NCBI RefSeq assembly: GCF_030690725.1
Contig: NZ_JAUYGD010000051.1
Coordinates: 1 to 64,000, forward strand
Direction: 5' to 3'
Length of the DNA stretch: 64,000 nt
Source: Pseudomonas sp.
GTDB lineage: Bacteria > Pseudomonadota > Gammaproteobacteria > Pseudomonadales > Pseudomonadaceae
The translations under genes and the position numbers were made by a program. Position 1 is the first letter of the stretch. Each line of letters opens with the position of its first letter. The notes below the pieces were generated by a model. The model did no database searches and was not told the origin of the DNA. It worked only from the letters and a program-made list of their open reading frames with translations. Shown one piece after another: positions 11,579 through 19,875 of the stretch.

Positions 11579-12261
11579 TGCGTTTGCCACTGTCCTTTGT
11601 CGCGGCCTGCGCGATGGCGCTGGCGCTGTTCGGCCTGATGCTCTACATGGTCGCGCCGCCCAGCAGCAAGCCAAGTGAGGAGCCGCTGACGGTGGCCAAT
11701 TTCGTCCGTCTCGACGGCGATTCCAACGACACCGCGACGCGCACCCGCCAGCAGGCACCGCAGCCGCCGCAAGCACAAACGCCGCAAACCCCGACACCGC
11801 CAACGCCGATGGCGGCTACGCCGAGCGCCAACCTGCCGGCCCTGGATCTGCCGGTGCCGAGCCTGAGCACGGGGATTGCCGTGAACAGCGCGCCGACACC
11901 AAGCCTGACGGGTCTGGCGGCGGGTGCCTCGGCGCCTAGCGCACCAGCCCCGAGCGATGCCGGTGGTCAGCCGGGCGGTCCGGAAAGTGAAGTGATGCCG
12001 CTCAACGATGTCAGCCCGGATTACCCGCGCTACGCCTTGCAGCGCGGCATCGAAGGCCACGTGAAACTGGCGTTCACTATCAACCGCGCAGGTGCCGTAG
12101 AAAACGTGCGGGTTATCGAAGCCAGCCCGCAGAACGTGTTTGAACGCGAAGCGCGCCGCGCCGCCGTGCGCTGGCGATTTGCGCCGCGCACCGAAGGCGG
12201 TCTGGCGGTGGCCCGTGAAGCGGTGAAAACCCTGTACTTCCGTCTGGAAGGAGCTCGCTGA
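11578..12261 (+). CDS. tonB: TonB protein (TonB2 system)
   Basis: A 227-residue energy transducer. An N-terminal membrane anchor (SFVAACAMALALFGLMLYMV) is followed by a long Pro/Thr/Gln-rich span (about 55-140) that crosses the periplasm and a C-terminal TonB domain starting at NDVSPDYPRYALQRGIEGH, where the YP pair and the GxV turn are conserved; it ends in KTLYFRLEGAR. It should contact TonB boxes of outer-membrane receptors; BtuB at 29.1 kb is the only such receptor in the window and need not be its partner. Confidence 0.93.
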   Translation: MRLPLSFVAACAMALALFGLMLYMVAPPSSKPSEEPLTVANFVRLDGDSNDTATRTRQQAPQPPQAQTPQTPTPPTPMAATPSANLPALDLPVPSLSTGIAVNSAPTPSLTGLAAGASAPSAPAPSDAGGQPGGPESEVMPLNDVSPDYPRYALQRGIEGHVKLAFTINRAGAVENVRVIEASPQNVFEREARRAAVRWRFAPRTEGGLAVAREAVKTLYFRLEGAR

Positions 12262-12262
12262 T

Positions 12263-13360
12263 ATGTATCGTCTACTGTTGCTGATCGCGCTGTGTGGCGC
12301 TGGTGCCGCGCAGGCGGCTGGGCAGAGTGTTGATCCGGGCGTGTTTCGCGCGCTGGATACGGCGCAGACCGCACAGAAGAAGGGCGACTACGCGGCCGCG
12401 CGCCGCGCTCTGGATGCTGCCAAGGGCACGCCGGGTAGCCTGGAAGAGGCATTGCTGTGGCGCAGCCGCGGTTATCTGGCCTGGGCCGAAGGGCAGAATG
12501 CCCAGGCTATCGAGCTGCTGGAAAAGGTACTGAAAAGCGGCAAGCTGGACGCCGAGCTGCAGGCCGCTGAAGAGCTGAACCTGGCCCGCCTGAACCTGGT
12601 CGAGCGCCGCTACGCCCAGGTGGTGACTCTGCTGGCCTCGGGGCAAGCCAACGCCAATGAAGAGGTGCTGCAGATGCTGGTGCAGGCCTATCAGGGTCTT
12701 GGTCAACCGGCCAAGGCGCTGCCGTTGGCCGAGCGTTATGTGCAGGCTAATCCGCAGGCCGCCGATAGCTGGTTGCAGTTTCTCGTCGCAATGAATGCCG
12801 ACCTGAAGAAATACGCTGCCGCCGAACGCTGGCAGCGCCAGTTGCTTGCGCGCCAGCCGAACAATGCCCAGGGTTGGCGTCAGCTGGCGGCATTGCAGCA
12901 GTTGAGCGGCAGCCATGACAAGTCGTTGGCGACCTTGCGCGCGGCGTATCAGAAGGGCCTGCGCTTCAGCGAAAGCGAGTTGGATAACCTGGTGCTATTG
13001 GCGGGTGCCGCCGATCAACCCTGGCAAGGGGCCAAGCTGCTTGCCGGGATGCTCGACCAGGGCCTGTTGCCACGCACCAGTGCCCGTGAAGAGCGGCTGG
13101 GGCTGCTCTGGTGGCAGGCGCGTGAGCGCAGCAAGTCGGCGCAGATTTTCCGCGAACTGGCGCAGCGCTCGGGCAGTGCCAAACACTGGCTGCACCTGGC
13201 CCAGCTGGAGCTGGAGCAGGCGCGTTGGCAAGCCGGGCTCGACGCCCTGGCCAAGGCCGAACGGGCTGGTGCCGAGCGCAGCAAAGTGCGCGCCTGGCGC
13301 CAGTGGGCGGAGAGTGAGCTGAGTTATCAGCGTGACAAGCGGATCGCCAGCGCCGGCTAA
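12263..13360 (+). CDS. Exported TPR-repeat protein of the TonB2 cluster
   Basis: A 365-residue protein with a signal peptide (MYRLLLLIALCGAGAAQAAG) followed by helical repeats of TPR type: KKGDYAAARRALDAA, WAEGQNAQAIELLEKVL, LGQPAKALPLAERYV, PNNAQGWRQLAALQQ and LEQARWQAGLDALAK. TPR proteins close TtpC-type TonB operons in other gammaproteobacteria, so it is likely a periplasmic scaffold or stabiliser of the complex; direct function is unproven. It is separated from tonB by one base and followed by a terminator at 13386-13418. Confidence 0.85.
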   Translation: MYRLLLLIALCGAGAAQAAGQSVDPGVFRALDTAQTAQKKGDYAAARRALDAAKGTPGSLEEALLWRSRGYLAWAEGQNAQAIELLEKVLKSGKLDAELQAAEELNLARLNLVERRYAQVVTLLASGQANANEEVLQMLVQAYQGLGQPAKALPLAERYVQANPQAADSWLQFLVAMNADLKKYAAAERWQRQLLARQPNNAQGWRQLAALQQLSGSHDKSLATLRAAYQKGLRFSESELDNLVLLAGAADQPWQGAKLLAGMLDQGLLPRTSAREERLGLLWWQARERSKSAQIFRELAQRSGSAKHWLHLAQLELEQARWQAGLDALAKAERAGAERSKVRAWRQWAESELSYQRDKRIASAG

Positions 13361-13385
13361 TCGACTGTCGGCTGGTTACGTCCAA

Positions 13386-13418
13386 TAAAAAAGCCAGACC
13401 TTAGGTCTGGCTTTTTTC
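13386..13418. terminator. Bidirectional terminator between TonB2 cluster and zinc operon
   Basis: The stem AAGCCAGACC/GGTCTGGCTT with a TTA loop has an A run on one side and a T run on the other, so it can stop transcription from both convergent operons. Confidence 0.85.
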
Positions 13419-13440
13419 TGCCTGGTTGCTGCGCTGTGTC

Positions 13441-13962
13441 TTAGCTATCCGGCAGCTCATAGGCGTAAATCTTTTCCGCCTCCATCTGATAACCGGCTTC
13501 GGCCAGTTCGCTGCTGGTCTGCTCGACTTTGAGCGGGCCCTCGATCCAGAACGGCTGATACAGCGCATCGAGCAGCACACCCAGCTCGCTGGTAACGTGG
13601 ACGATCTGATTCGACGGCGGTGGCGGCACATGGATGCACGCGCCGAAGTACGGCACCAATAGAAACTCGGTCACCCGGCCTTCATCGGTAACATCCAGTG
13701 GCACGATATAGCCCGGCAGTTTTACCGATTGGCCATCCAGTGCCTGCACCACCGGCGCTGCGGGCGATTGCTGCATGGCCGCTGGCCCGGATTCGGCGAG
13801 GGCGTCGGCCAGTTGCGAGAGGTCGTGGATCGGCGCCGGTTCAACAACCTGTGGTGGTGCGTCGGCCGGGACCATTTCCGACCAGGTCAGCTCGCGCACC
13901 TCGGCAGCCGCCAGCGGCAGGGCCAGGGTGAACAGCAGGGTGGCGAGCAGAGAGCGGTGCAT
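13441..13962 (-). CDS. DUF3299 exported protein of the zinc operon
   Basis: A 173-residue protein with a signal peptide (MHRSLLATLLFTLALPLAAAE). The core LPGYIVPLDVTDEGRVTEFLLVPYFGACIHVPPPPSNQI is typical of DUF3299; a Cys and His in GACIHVPPPP could bind metal (inference). It is last in an operon matching P. aeruginosa PA4063-PA4066 and the Vibrio zrgABCDE zinc-uptake locus. Probably a periplasmic accessory of zinc import. Confidence 0.85.
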   Translation of the reverse strand: MHRSLLATLLFTLALPLAAAEVRELTWSEMVPADAPPQVVEPAPIHDLSQLADALAESGPAAMQQSPAAPVVQALDGQSVKLPGYIVPLDVTDEGRVTEFLLVPYFGACIHVPPPPSNQIVHVTSELGVLLDALYQPFWIEGPLKVEQTSSELAEAGYQMEAEKIYAYELPDS

Positions 13963-13971
13963 GCAAAAGCC

Positions 13972-15237
13972 TCATAAGCGAATCGATAAGCCATCGGCCA
14001 GGGATTGGCGGTACGCGCGCCAGGCCGGTACACAGCCCATCATCAGGGCGGCGCTCAGGATAGCGCCGAGCAGCGTCCACTCATAGCGGCTTGGCAGATT
14101 CAGTGGCAGGTACAGGCCGTAATTCGCCTGCACATAACCCTGCGCGCCGGCGATGCCCAGGTACAGCAACAGCAAACCGAGCAGCACACCGGCCAGGGCC
14201 AGGGCAAAGGCTTCGACGATCAGCAGGCTGGCGATATGCCAGGGCCGCGCGCCGACCGAGCGCAGAATCGCCATCTCGCGGCGGCGCTCGTTAAGGCTGG
14301 TGAGAATCGCCGTGAGCATGCCGATCAGTCCCGTCAGCACGACGAACAGCGAGACCACGAACAGCGCCTTCTCGGCGGTGCCCATCAGGCTCCACAGCTC
14401 CTGCAGCGCGACGCCAGGAAGGATTGCCAGCAACGGCTCACCGCGAAATTCGTTGATCTCCCGTTGCAGGCTAAAGGTGGCGATCTTGCTATTCAGGCCC
14501 AGCATAAAGGCGGTGATCTGCTTGGGTTGCAGGTCCATGGCCCGCGCCTGCTCGGCACTGACTTTGGCCGCGCCGCGTGCCGGCATGCCGTTCTGCCAGT
14601 CGACGTGCAGGGCTTCCATGCCGGCCAGGGAGATATGCAGGGTGCGGTCCACCGGTGTGCCGGTGCGTTTGAGTATGCCGACCACCTTGAAGGGCTTGTC
14701 GTCATGCTTGACCAGGCTGATGGTGGCCACGCCATGGGCCAGCACCAGTTCCTGATCGAGCTGGTAGTTGAGCGCCTGCGCCACTTCCGCGCCGAGTACC
14801 ACTTCAAACGGATCATCGGCAAAGGCGCGGCCACTGCTTAGCTGCAGTTGTTGAGTGCGGGCATAACGATAGTGTTCGAAGTACGCCGGACTGGTGCCCA
14901 TCACCCGATAGCCACGGTGCGAATCGCCCAACGAGATCGGGATGGCCCATTTGACCTGACGGTGGTTGGCAAACTGCTCGAAGCTTTCCCAGCGAATATT
15001 GTTGGTCGCATTACCGATGCGGAATACCGAGTACAGCAGCAGGTTCACGCTGCCCGAGCGCGCGCCGACAATCAGGTCGGTGCCGCTGATGGTGTTGGCA
15101 AAGCTGGCGCGGGCTTCGGTACGCACCCGCTCGACCGCGAGCAGCAGGCACACGGACAGCGCGATGGCGAATACCGTCAGCCAGGCGGTAAAGCGGCGAT
15201 TGCCCAGGCTGGCCAGGGCGAGACGCAATAGGTACAT
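13972..15237 (-). CDS. ABC permease, MacB/FtsX type (zinc operon)
   Basis: A 421-residue inner-membrane protein. One N-terminal helix (FTAWLTVFAIALSVCLLLAV), a large periplasmic domain (about 45-285), then three C-terminal helices (KALFVVSLFVVLTGLIGMLT, LIVEAFALALAGVLLGLLLL, TLLGAILSAALMMGCV), with the FtsX-family cytoplasmic segment NERRREMAILRSVGARPWHI. This topology belongs to mechanotransmitting ABC proteins, not classical zinc importers such as ZnuB, so it may drive periplasmic metal handling rather than pass zinc itself. It is followed 9 bp later by the DUF3299 gene and preceded by its ATPase. Confidence 0.87.
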   Translation of the reverse strand: MYLLRLALASLGNRRFTAWLTVFAIALSVCLLLAVERVRTEARASFANTISGTDLIVGARSGSVNLLLYSVFRIGNATNNIRWESFEQFANHRQVKWAIPISLGDSHRGYRVMGTSPAYFEHYRYARTQQLQLSSGRAFADDPFEVVLGAEVAQALNYQLDQELVLAHGVATISLVKHDDKPFKVVGILKRTGTPVDRTLHISLAGMEALHVDWQNGMPARGAAKVSAEQARAMDLQPKQITAFMLGLNSKIATFSLQREINEFRGEPLLAILPGVALQELWSLMGTAEKALFVVSLFVVLTGLIGMLTAILTSLNERRREMAILRSVGARPWHIASLLIVEAFALALAGVLLGLLLLYLGIAGAQGYVQANYGLYLPLNLPSRYEWTLLGAILSAALMMGCVPAWRAYRQSLADGLSIRL

Positions 15238-15239
15238 CG

Positions 15240-15950
15240 TTAAATCTCCGCCAAGCGGGTGGCTTTGTTCAGCTCGGCCAGCGACAAGCTGCGGTCGAAC
15301 AGTCGCGCCAGGCTCTGGTCGTGGCTGACAAACAGTAGGCTGGAGCCGGCCTCACGGCATTCGGCGAACAGCAGTTCGAGAAAGGCTTCGCGGGCGTCGG
15401 CATCCAGGGCCGAGGTGGGTTCGTCGGCGATCACCAGCTCCGGCTGGCCGATCAGCGCACGGGCAGCCGCCACGCGTTGTTGCTGGCCAATCGATAGATC
15501 TCCAGCGCGGCGTTGCAGCAGTTCCGGCTGGTGCAAACCCAGGTGGGCGAGCAGGGCGCTGGTGGCCTTGGCCACGCTGCCATGGCGTTGTACTGCGCGG
15601 CTGGCGCGCAGTTTAGAGAAATGGCAGGGCAGTTCGACGTTCTCGCGCACCGAGAGAAACGGCAGCAGGTTGAACTGCTGGAAGATATAGCCGGTGTGAT
15701 CGACCCGGAAGCGGTCGCGGGCGCTGGCGGACAGCGTGCTCAGGTCCTGGTCGAGCAGCTGGATACTGCCGCGGTTGGGCTTCTGCACGCCGCCGAGCAG
15801 GCCCAGCAAGGTGGTCTTGCCGCTGCCGCTGGGGCCTTTGAGAAACAGGCTTTCGCCGCGTTGCAGGGTGAAGGCGTCGATATCCAGCAACTCGGGCTGG
15901 CCGGGCCAGGCAAAGCCGAGGTTGGACAGTTGGATCAGGGCTGAACTCAT
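15240..15950 (-). CDS. ABC transporter ATP-binding protein (zinc operon)
   Basis: A 236-residue ATPase of the LolD/MacB type. Walker A GPSGSGKTT is at about residues 39-47, the signature is LSIGQQQRV and Walker B is LVIADEPTSAL, followed by the switch His in LLFVSHDQS. It lies 2 bp before the FtsX-like permease, its likely partner. A repeat of ~90 bp separates it from the His-rich gene upstream, so the operon may need read-through of that hairpin. Confidence 0.92.
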   Translation of the reverse strand: MSSALIQLSNLGFAWPGQPELLDIDAFTLQRGESLFLKGPSGSGKTTLLGLLGGVQKPNRGSIQLLDQDLSTLSASARDRFRVDHTGYIFQQFNLLPFLSVRENVELPCHFSKLRASRAVQRHGSVAKATSALLAHLGLHQPELLQRRAGDLSIGQQQRVAAARALIGQPELVIADEPTSALDADAREAFLELLFAECREAGSSLLFVSHDQSLARLFDRSLSLAELNKATRLAEI

Positions 15951-15968
15951 GGGGGAACTCGTTTGGCG

Positions 15969-16057
15969 CGTAGGGTGGATCGGGGCGCGTAGCTGACGCT
16001 CTTTTCATCCACCGTAAAATTGCAATGGTGGATGGGTGAAGCGTCATCCACCCTACG
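15969..16057. repeat. Intergenic inverted repeat inside the zinc operon
   Basis: The ends CGTAGGGTGGAT and ATCCACCCTACG are perfect inverted copies, and a second inner pair (CATCCACC / GGTGGATG) lies between them. This is a common Pseudomonas type of intergenic palindrome. It sits between the first and second genes of the zinc operon and can fold in the mRNA, possibly setting relative expression of the His-rich protein and the ABC genes. Confidence 0.75.
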
Positions 16058-16070
16058 TTAAATCGGCAAA

Positions 16071-16646
16071 TCAGAAGCTCAGGGTTGGCTGCGCGGGCGT
16101 CAGCTCCAGGCCCTGCTGGCCATTCGGGCCGATCAGTTGTACCTGAATTTTCTCGGTGGCGGGGAAGCGCTTGAACAGTTCGCCGAGGTTAAGTTGTTTC
16201 AATTCTTCAGGCTTTTGGCAGTCGAGGCTGTAGTGCGCGTGGATATCGCTGTGCTCGCTGTCATGGTCGTGGTGTTCTTCGTGCTTATGCTCAGCAAACA
16301 GCGGGCTTTCCAGCTCCTGTTTACTGATCGTGCAGTCGCCCGCGCTCAGGCCGAACAGCGCCTGCGGTTGTTCCAGCTGGCTGCGCGCAGCCGCAACCTT
16401 GGCTTTGTCGGCGTCGCTCTTAGCGGCATGCTCGAAGCCCACCAGGTTCATCGCTGGGCTTTCCAGCTGCAACTCCAGCGCTTTGCCCTCGAGCACCACA
16501 TTGAGTTGCGCCGAGCCGTGCTCATGGGCATCCAGGCTGCCGTGCTCGGCGTGATCATGCGCGTGGTCGTGTTCATGGCTGTGTGCGGCAACGCCAGTGG
16601 CAAGGGGCAGCAGGGTAAACGGCAGGGCAAGTAGCAGGCGGCGCAT
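16071..16646 (-). CDS. His-rich periplasmic zinc protein, DUF2796/ZrgA family
   Basis: A 191-residue exported protein. The signal peptide (MRRLLLALPFTLLPLATGVAA) is followed at once by a metal-binding stretch (HSHEHDHAHDHAEHG), and a second His-rich cluster (EHKHEEHHDHDSEHSDIHAH) lies at about 118-138. The family includes ZrgA, a Zur-controlled periplasmic zinc binder needed for zinc uptake in Vibrio, and PA4063. It is first in the operon, and a near-consensus Zur box ends about 28 bp before its ATG, so expression under zinc shortage is expected. Confidence 0.9.
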   Translation of the reverse strand: MRRLLLALPFTLLPLATGVAAHSHEHDHAHDHAEHGSLDAHEHGSAQLNVVLEGKALELQLESPAMNLVGFEHAAKSDADKAKVAAARSQLEQPQALFGLSAGDCTISKQELESPLFAEHKHEEHHDHDSEHSDIHAHYSLDCQKPEELKQLNLGELFKRFPATEKIQVQLIGPNGQQGLELTPAQPTLSF

Positions 16647-16673
16647 GGCGATCTCCGGTCAGAAATAATCTAG

Positions 16674-16688
16674 CGTTACGTTATAACA
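16674..16688. promoter_or_regulatory. Candidate Zur box for the zinc operon
   Basis: GTTACGTTATAAC at 16675-16687 fits the Zur palindrome GTTAT-N3-ATAAC with one mismatch (C for T at base 5). It lies 28 bp upstream of the His-rich gene on the minus strand and 85 bp upstream of the plus-strand 112-residue gene, so it could control both. Confidence 0.65.
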
Positions 16689-16772
16689 ACTTTCTGGTGG
16701 GCATGGCCAGCCTTGCTTGGCGACCCGCTGCGGACGTGGGAGCATGGCGGCTGATCAGTTGAGGGCAGAAAA

Positions 16773-17111
16773 ATGGTGCGAATTCGTGGGCAGATCGGCG
16801 CCTGGCCGGTGGACCTGACGGTTGAGCTGGATGCGCAGGATTGGGCGCAGCTGGCCCAGCACGTGACCCTTGAAGTACCCGCTGCGCCGGCAGCAGCTGC
16901 CGCGCCTGTGGCCAACGATGCCCTGTGGCAGACCACCTTGGAGTTGCTGCGTCAGGCTGGGCAGATCGAGGGGCCGCAGTTGCTTGGGCAACTGGCCGGG
17001 CTGGCGGGCGGGGAGGCTGCGGGCAAGCGCCTGCTGGTGCGCCTGCGCCATTGCGCACAGGTGCGCATGGAAACGGGTGCGGATGCGCCTATCTATCACT
17101 GGATTGGTTAA
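16773..17111 (+). CDS. Small conserved protein of unknown function
   Basis: A 112-residue protein, predicted cytoplasmic with no signal peptide or membrane span. Start ATG 16773 has a GAGGG ribosome site 8 bases upstream. It begins MVRIRGQIGAWPVDLTVELD, with beta strands, has an Ala-rich linker at about 36-47, then a helical half and a final basic strand pair (RLLVRLRHCAQVRMET). I do not recognise a domain. In P. aeruginosa a hypothetical gene (PA4062) has the same place between the zinc operon and the thioredoxin gene. It is divergent from the zinc operon across the Zur box, but a zinc role is only a contextual guess. Confidence 0.65.
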   Translation: MVRIRGQIGAWPVDLTVELDAQDWAQLAQHVTLEVPAAPAAAAAPVANDALWQTTLELLRQAGQIEGPQLLGQLAGLAGGEAAGKRLLVRLRHCAQVRMETGADAPIYHWIG

Positions 17112-17158
17112 GTAGGTGTCGACGCAGCACAGGGGCGGGTGATCGATCACCTGACCTG

Positions 17159-17218
17159 TCGCGGCTAAAGCCCCTCCCACAGGACTTGCTGTTCTCGTGG
17201 GAGGGGCTTTAGCCGCGA
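17159..17218. repeat. REP doublet (GTGGGAGGGGCTTTAGCC family)
   Basis: Two inverted copies of TCGCGGCTAAAGCCCCTCCC (17159-17178 and reverse 17199-17218) surround a short spacer, the structure of a REPIN. It lies between convergent genes. Related copies occur at 36853-36926 and 38169-38219. Confidence 0.85.
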
Positions 17219-17239
17219 GGGCCGACAGGCCATTTCTGT

Positions 17240-18112
17240 CTAGTAAATCGCCTGGTACAGCTTGCGCCGGTAGGCGGTGACCAGTGGGTGGTCATTGCCC
17301 AGCAGGTCGAAAACTTGCAACAGGGTTTTGTGCGGCAGGCCGTCGGCGTAGCTGCGGTTGCGGATAAACAGCTTGAGCAGGGCGTCCAGCGCCGGCTCGT
17401 AGTGCTGGCGCGCCAGTTGTTGGATCGCTAGCTGGTAGCTCGCTTCATCGTCTTCGGCGTTCTGCGCCAGGCGGGTTTTTAGGCTGGCGGCATCTGGCAG
17501 TTCGGCTGCCTGGCGTAGAAAGGTCAGCTGCGCGCGGGCCCCGGCCAGGGCCTGTTTATGTTCATCGCCTTTTACCGCGCCCAGCACTGCCTCGGCTTCG
17601 CCCAGCTCGCCACGCTCAGCCAGGCAACGCGCGTAGAGAATCAGCGCGGCAGCATGTTCGTTGTTTTCCGTCAGCAGCACCTTGAGCACTGCTTCGGCCT
17701 CACTGAAGCGGCCTTCGCTGAATAGCGCCTGCGCCGCTTCCATCGGGTCGGCGGCGGCTGGTGCCGGTTCGGCTACATGCGGCTTGAGCATCTCGCGAAT
17801 CGCCGACTCGGGCTGTGCGCCGGCAAAACCGTCCACTGGCTGGCCATCCTTGAACAACACCACGGTGGGCAGGCTGCGGATGCCGAAGCGCGCGACGATG
17901 TCCTGCTCGATATCGCAGTTGACCTTGGCCAGCAGCAGCTCGCCGTTGTATTCCTCGGTGATCTTCGCCAGCAGCGGCATCAGTGCCTTGCACGGCGCGC
18001 ACCACTCGGCCCAGAAGTCCACCAGCACCGGCTTCTGGAAGGAATTCTCGATTACCAGCTGTTCGAAGCTGGCGCTGCCTGCGATATCAACGATGTAAGG
18101 GGAGTTGCTCAT
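17240..18112 (-). CDS. ybbN: Thioredoxin-TPR chaperedoxin (YbbN/CnoX family)
   Basis: A 290-residue protein. Residues about 5-110 form a thioredoxin fold with a full active site WCAPCK in VDFWAEWCAPCKALMP. Residues about 120-290 are TPR-like helical repeats. CnoX/YbbN chaperedoxins protect proteins from oxidation by hypochlorite and pass them to GroEL or DnaK; E. coli YbbN has lost the first active-site Cys, whereas this one keeps both and may be redox active. It matches PA4061 by position. Confidence 0.9.
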   Translation of the reverse strand: MSNSPYIVDIAGSASFEQLVIENSFQKPVLVDFWAEWCAPCKALMPLLAKITEEYNGELLLAKVNCDIEQDIVARFGIRSLPTVVLFKDGQPVDGFAGAQPESAIREMLKPHVAEPAPAAADPMEAAQALFSEGRFSEAEAVLKVLLTENNEHAAALILYARCLAERGELGEAEAVLGAVKGDEHKQALAGARAQLTFLRQAAELPDAASLKTRLAQNAEDDEASYQLAIQQLARQHYEPALDALLKLFIRNRSYADGLPHKTLLQVFDLLGNDHPLVTAYRRKLYQAIY

Positions 18113-18183
18113 GGTCGCTCTCGGTGGTGCGAAAAATGGGATGGACTATAAATGCGGTCGCGGTACGGCGGATACAAGGGGCT

Positions 18184-18840
18184 TTAGCCGCGTTCGGCGT
18201 GGTACAGGCTGACATGACGGAACTCGGCCGGCTCGACCAGATCCGGCCAGGTGCAGGCTTCGAGGATGCCCAGGCGCTGATATAGCGGGTGTTGGAAATC
18301 GCGCACTCGCGAGTCGGCCACCAGCGCTTCACGACCACGGCTGAGGAACTGGTCGAGCAGCGGTAAGTTGGCGCGGTCGTAGAGCACGTCGGCGACGATG
18401 ATCAGGTCGAAGCGGTCGGCCTCGGCGAAAAAGTCTGTTGAATAACTCAGCTGCACATCATTCAGTGCGGCATTGGCCTGACAGGAAGCAATCGCCAGCG
18501 GGTCGAGGTCGCAGGCCACCACTTCCAGCGCGCCGGCTTTGGCCGCAGCAATCGCCGCCACGCCTGAGCCCGCGCCGAAATCCAGCACGCGCTTGCCACG
18601 CACCCACTCGGGATGCTCGGCCAACCAGCGTGCCAGGACCAGGCCACTGGCCCAGCAGAAGCACCAATAGGGCGGTTCTTCGAGGATTAGGCGGGTTTCT
18701 TCCGGGCTGAAACAGCGATCCATATTGGCTGGGTCGATCAGCCACAGCTTGATCGCGGTGCCGGGCAGCGTCTGCGCGCTGAGCTGGGCATCGCCCAGTA
18801 GTTCACTGAGCGCAGCCTGCAGGGCGGCAGGCGCTGTCAT
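18184..18840 (-). CDS. Class I SAM-dependent methyltransferase (METTL/Nnt1-like)
   Basis: A 218-residue cytoplasmic protein. The SAM-binding motif I (VLDFGAGSGVAAIAAAKAGA) is at about 84-103, the acidic ribose-binding Asp is in VVACDLDPLAI, and a DLIIVADVLYD strand follows. The layout is that of lysine methyltransferases of the METTL20/ETFB and Nnt1-like group; the substrate is unknown. It starts inside the stop of the upstream lipoprotein gene (ATGA overlap). Confidence 0.8.
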   Translation of the reverse strand: MTAPAALQAALSELLGDAQLSAQTLPGTAIKLWLIDPANMDRCFSPEETRLILEEPPYWCFCWASGLVLARWLAEHPEWVRGKRVLDFGAGSGVAAIAAAKAGALEVVACDLDPLAIASCQANAALNDVQLSYSTDFFAEADRFDLIIVADVLYDRANLPLLDQFLSRGREALVADSRVRDFQHPLYQRLGILEACTWPDLVEPAEFRHVSLYHAERG

Positions 18841-19292
18841 GGCGCAGGCACCAGGCGCAATTCACCGAGGGCCTGAGTCTCGCCACGGGCGATAGGTTGC
18901 GCGGGCAAGCGCAGAATCAGCCGGCCAGCCTGGTTGGCGCGGCCATGCAGCTCGATGCGGCTGTGCTTGTTAAAGGTGTCCGGGTTGAACGGCAGGCGAA
19001 ATGCCAGCGGGTTGCCGGTGCCGCGCAGCTGGATATTGCCCAGCAGCGCCTGTGGCCGGCCGCGTTGATCGACCGCCAGCAGGGCCAGCTCGACATCCGC
19101 TTCATTGGGCACATTCAACAAGCTGCCGCTCAGCTCGCGCTGATAGGCCGGCAAAGGCGCAGCTTCTGCCGGGGCCTGTGTCGGCGCAGGTGTTGTGGGT
19201 TTGGCGGGCGCTGGGTTGTCGCTGGCGCAGGCCGTCAGTAGGGCAATCAGGCTCACTAGAATCAGCGGTTGCAATGGCTTAGGGGCTTTCAT
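18837..19292 (-). CDS. YbaY-family lipoprotein
   Basis: A 151-residue lipoprotein. The start ATG at 19292 is chosen because the GGAG ribosome site then has a usable distance; an ATG at 19301 would lie only three bases from it. The signal ends in a lipobox (LIALLTAC). A Pro/Ala/Thr linker (about 26-45) precedes a compact beta domain resembling YbaY/YscW lipoproteins ([20 protein letters not shown]). The function of the family is poorly known. It is translationally coupled to the methyltransferase. Confidence 0.78.
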   Translation of the reverse strand: MKAPKPLQPLILVSLIALLTACASDNPAPAKPTTPAPTQAPAEAAPLPAYQRELSGSLLNVPNEADVELALLAVDQRGRPQALLGNIQLRGTGNPLAFRLPFNPDTFNKHSRIELHGRANQAGRLILRLPAQPIARGETQALGELRLVPAP

Positions 19293-19408
19293 CGTGGGCA
19301 TCAACTCCGCTGGTTTGCATGGGCGCCTGTATACCGCAAACCCCTCGGCTTGTCTTGCCTGCGGGATGCGCTACCATGGCTACCTTCGTTCTAAAGCCGA
19401 CCTTATTT

Positions 19409-19873
19409 ATGCACTGTCCCTTCTGCGCTGCCAATGACACCAAAGTGATCGACTCGCGCCTGGTTGCCGAGGGTGAGCAGGTGCGTCGTCGGCGTGAATG
19501 CCTGGCCTGTGAGGAACGTTTCACTACCTTCGAGACCGCCGAGTTGGTGATGCCGCGCCTGATCAAGCAGGACGGCAGCCGCCAGCCCTTCGATGAAGAC
19601 AAGCTGCGCGCCGGCATGCAGCGTGCGCTGGAGAAGCGCCCGGTAAGCATCGAGCGCCTGGAAGCGGCCATCGCCCATATCAAGCACAAGCTGCGCGCCA
19701 CCGGCGAGCGCGAGATCAAGTCATTGGTGCTCGGTGAACTGGTAATGGGCGAGCTGCAGAAGCTCGATGAAGTGGCCTATATCCGCTTTGCCTCGGTGTA
19801 CAAACGCTTTCAAGACCTCAACGAGTTCCGTGAGGAAATCGACCGCCTGTCCCGCGAACCTGCCAAAGGTTGA
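19409..19873 (+). CDS. nrdR: Transcriptional repressor NrdR
   Basis: NrdR, 154 residues, senses dATP/ATP and represses ribonucleotide reductase genes. The ATG at 19409 gives the standard start MHCPFC. A zinc ribbon (CPFC...CLAC, residues 3-34) is followed by an arginine-rich RRRREC DNA-binding segment and the ATP-cone domain (from about residue 49, [18 protein letters not shown]). Clustering with ribD is widespread in proteobacteria. ribD follows after 2 bp. Confidence 0.96.
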   Translation: MHCPFCAANDTKVIDSRLVAEGEQVRRRRECLACEERFTTFETAELVMPRLIKQDGSRQPFDEDKLRAGMQRALEKRPVSIERLEAAIAHIKHKLRATGEREIKSLVLGELVMGELQKLDEVAYIRFASVYKRFQDLNEFREEIDRLSREPAKG

Positions 19874-19875
19874 CG

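Noticed and set aside
17159..17218. Short repeats considered as a CRISPR array
   Set aside because: Only two inverted copies with no regular spacers and no cas genes; the structure is a REPIN.
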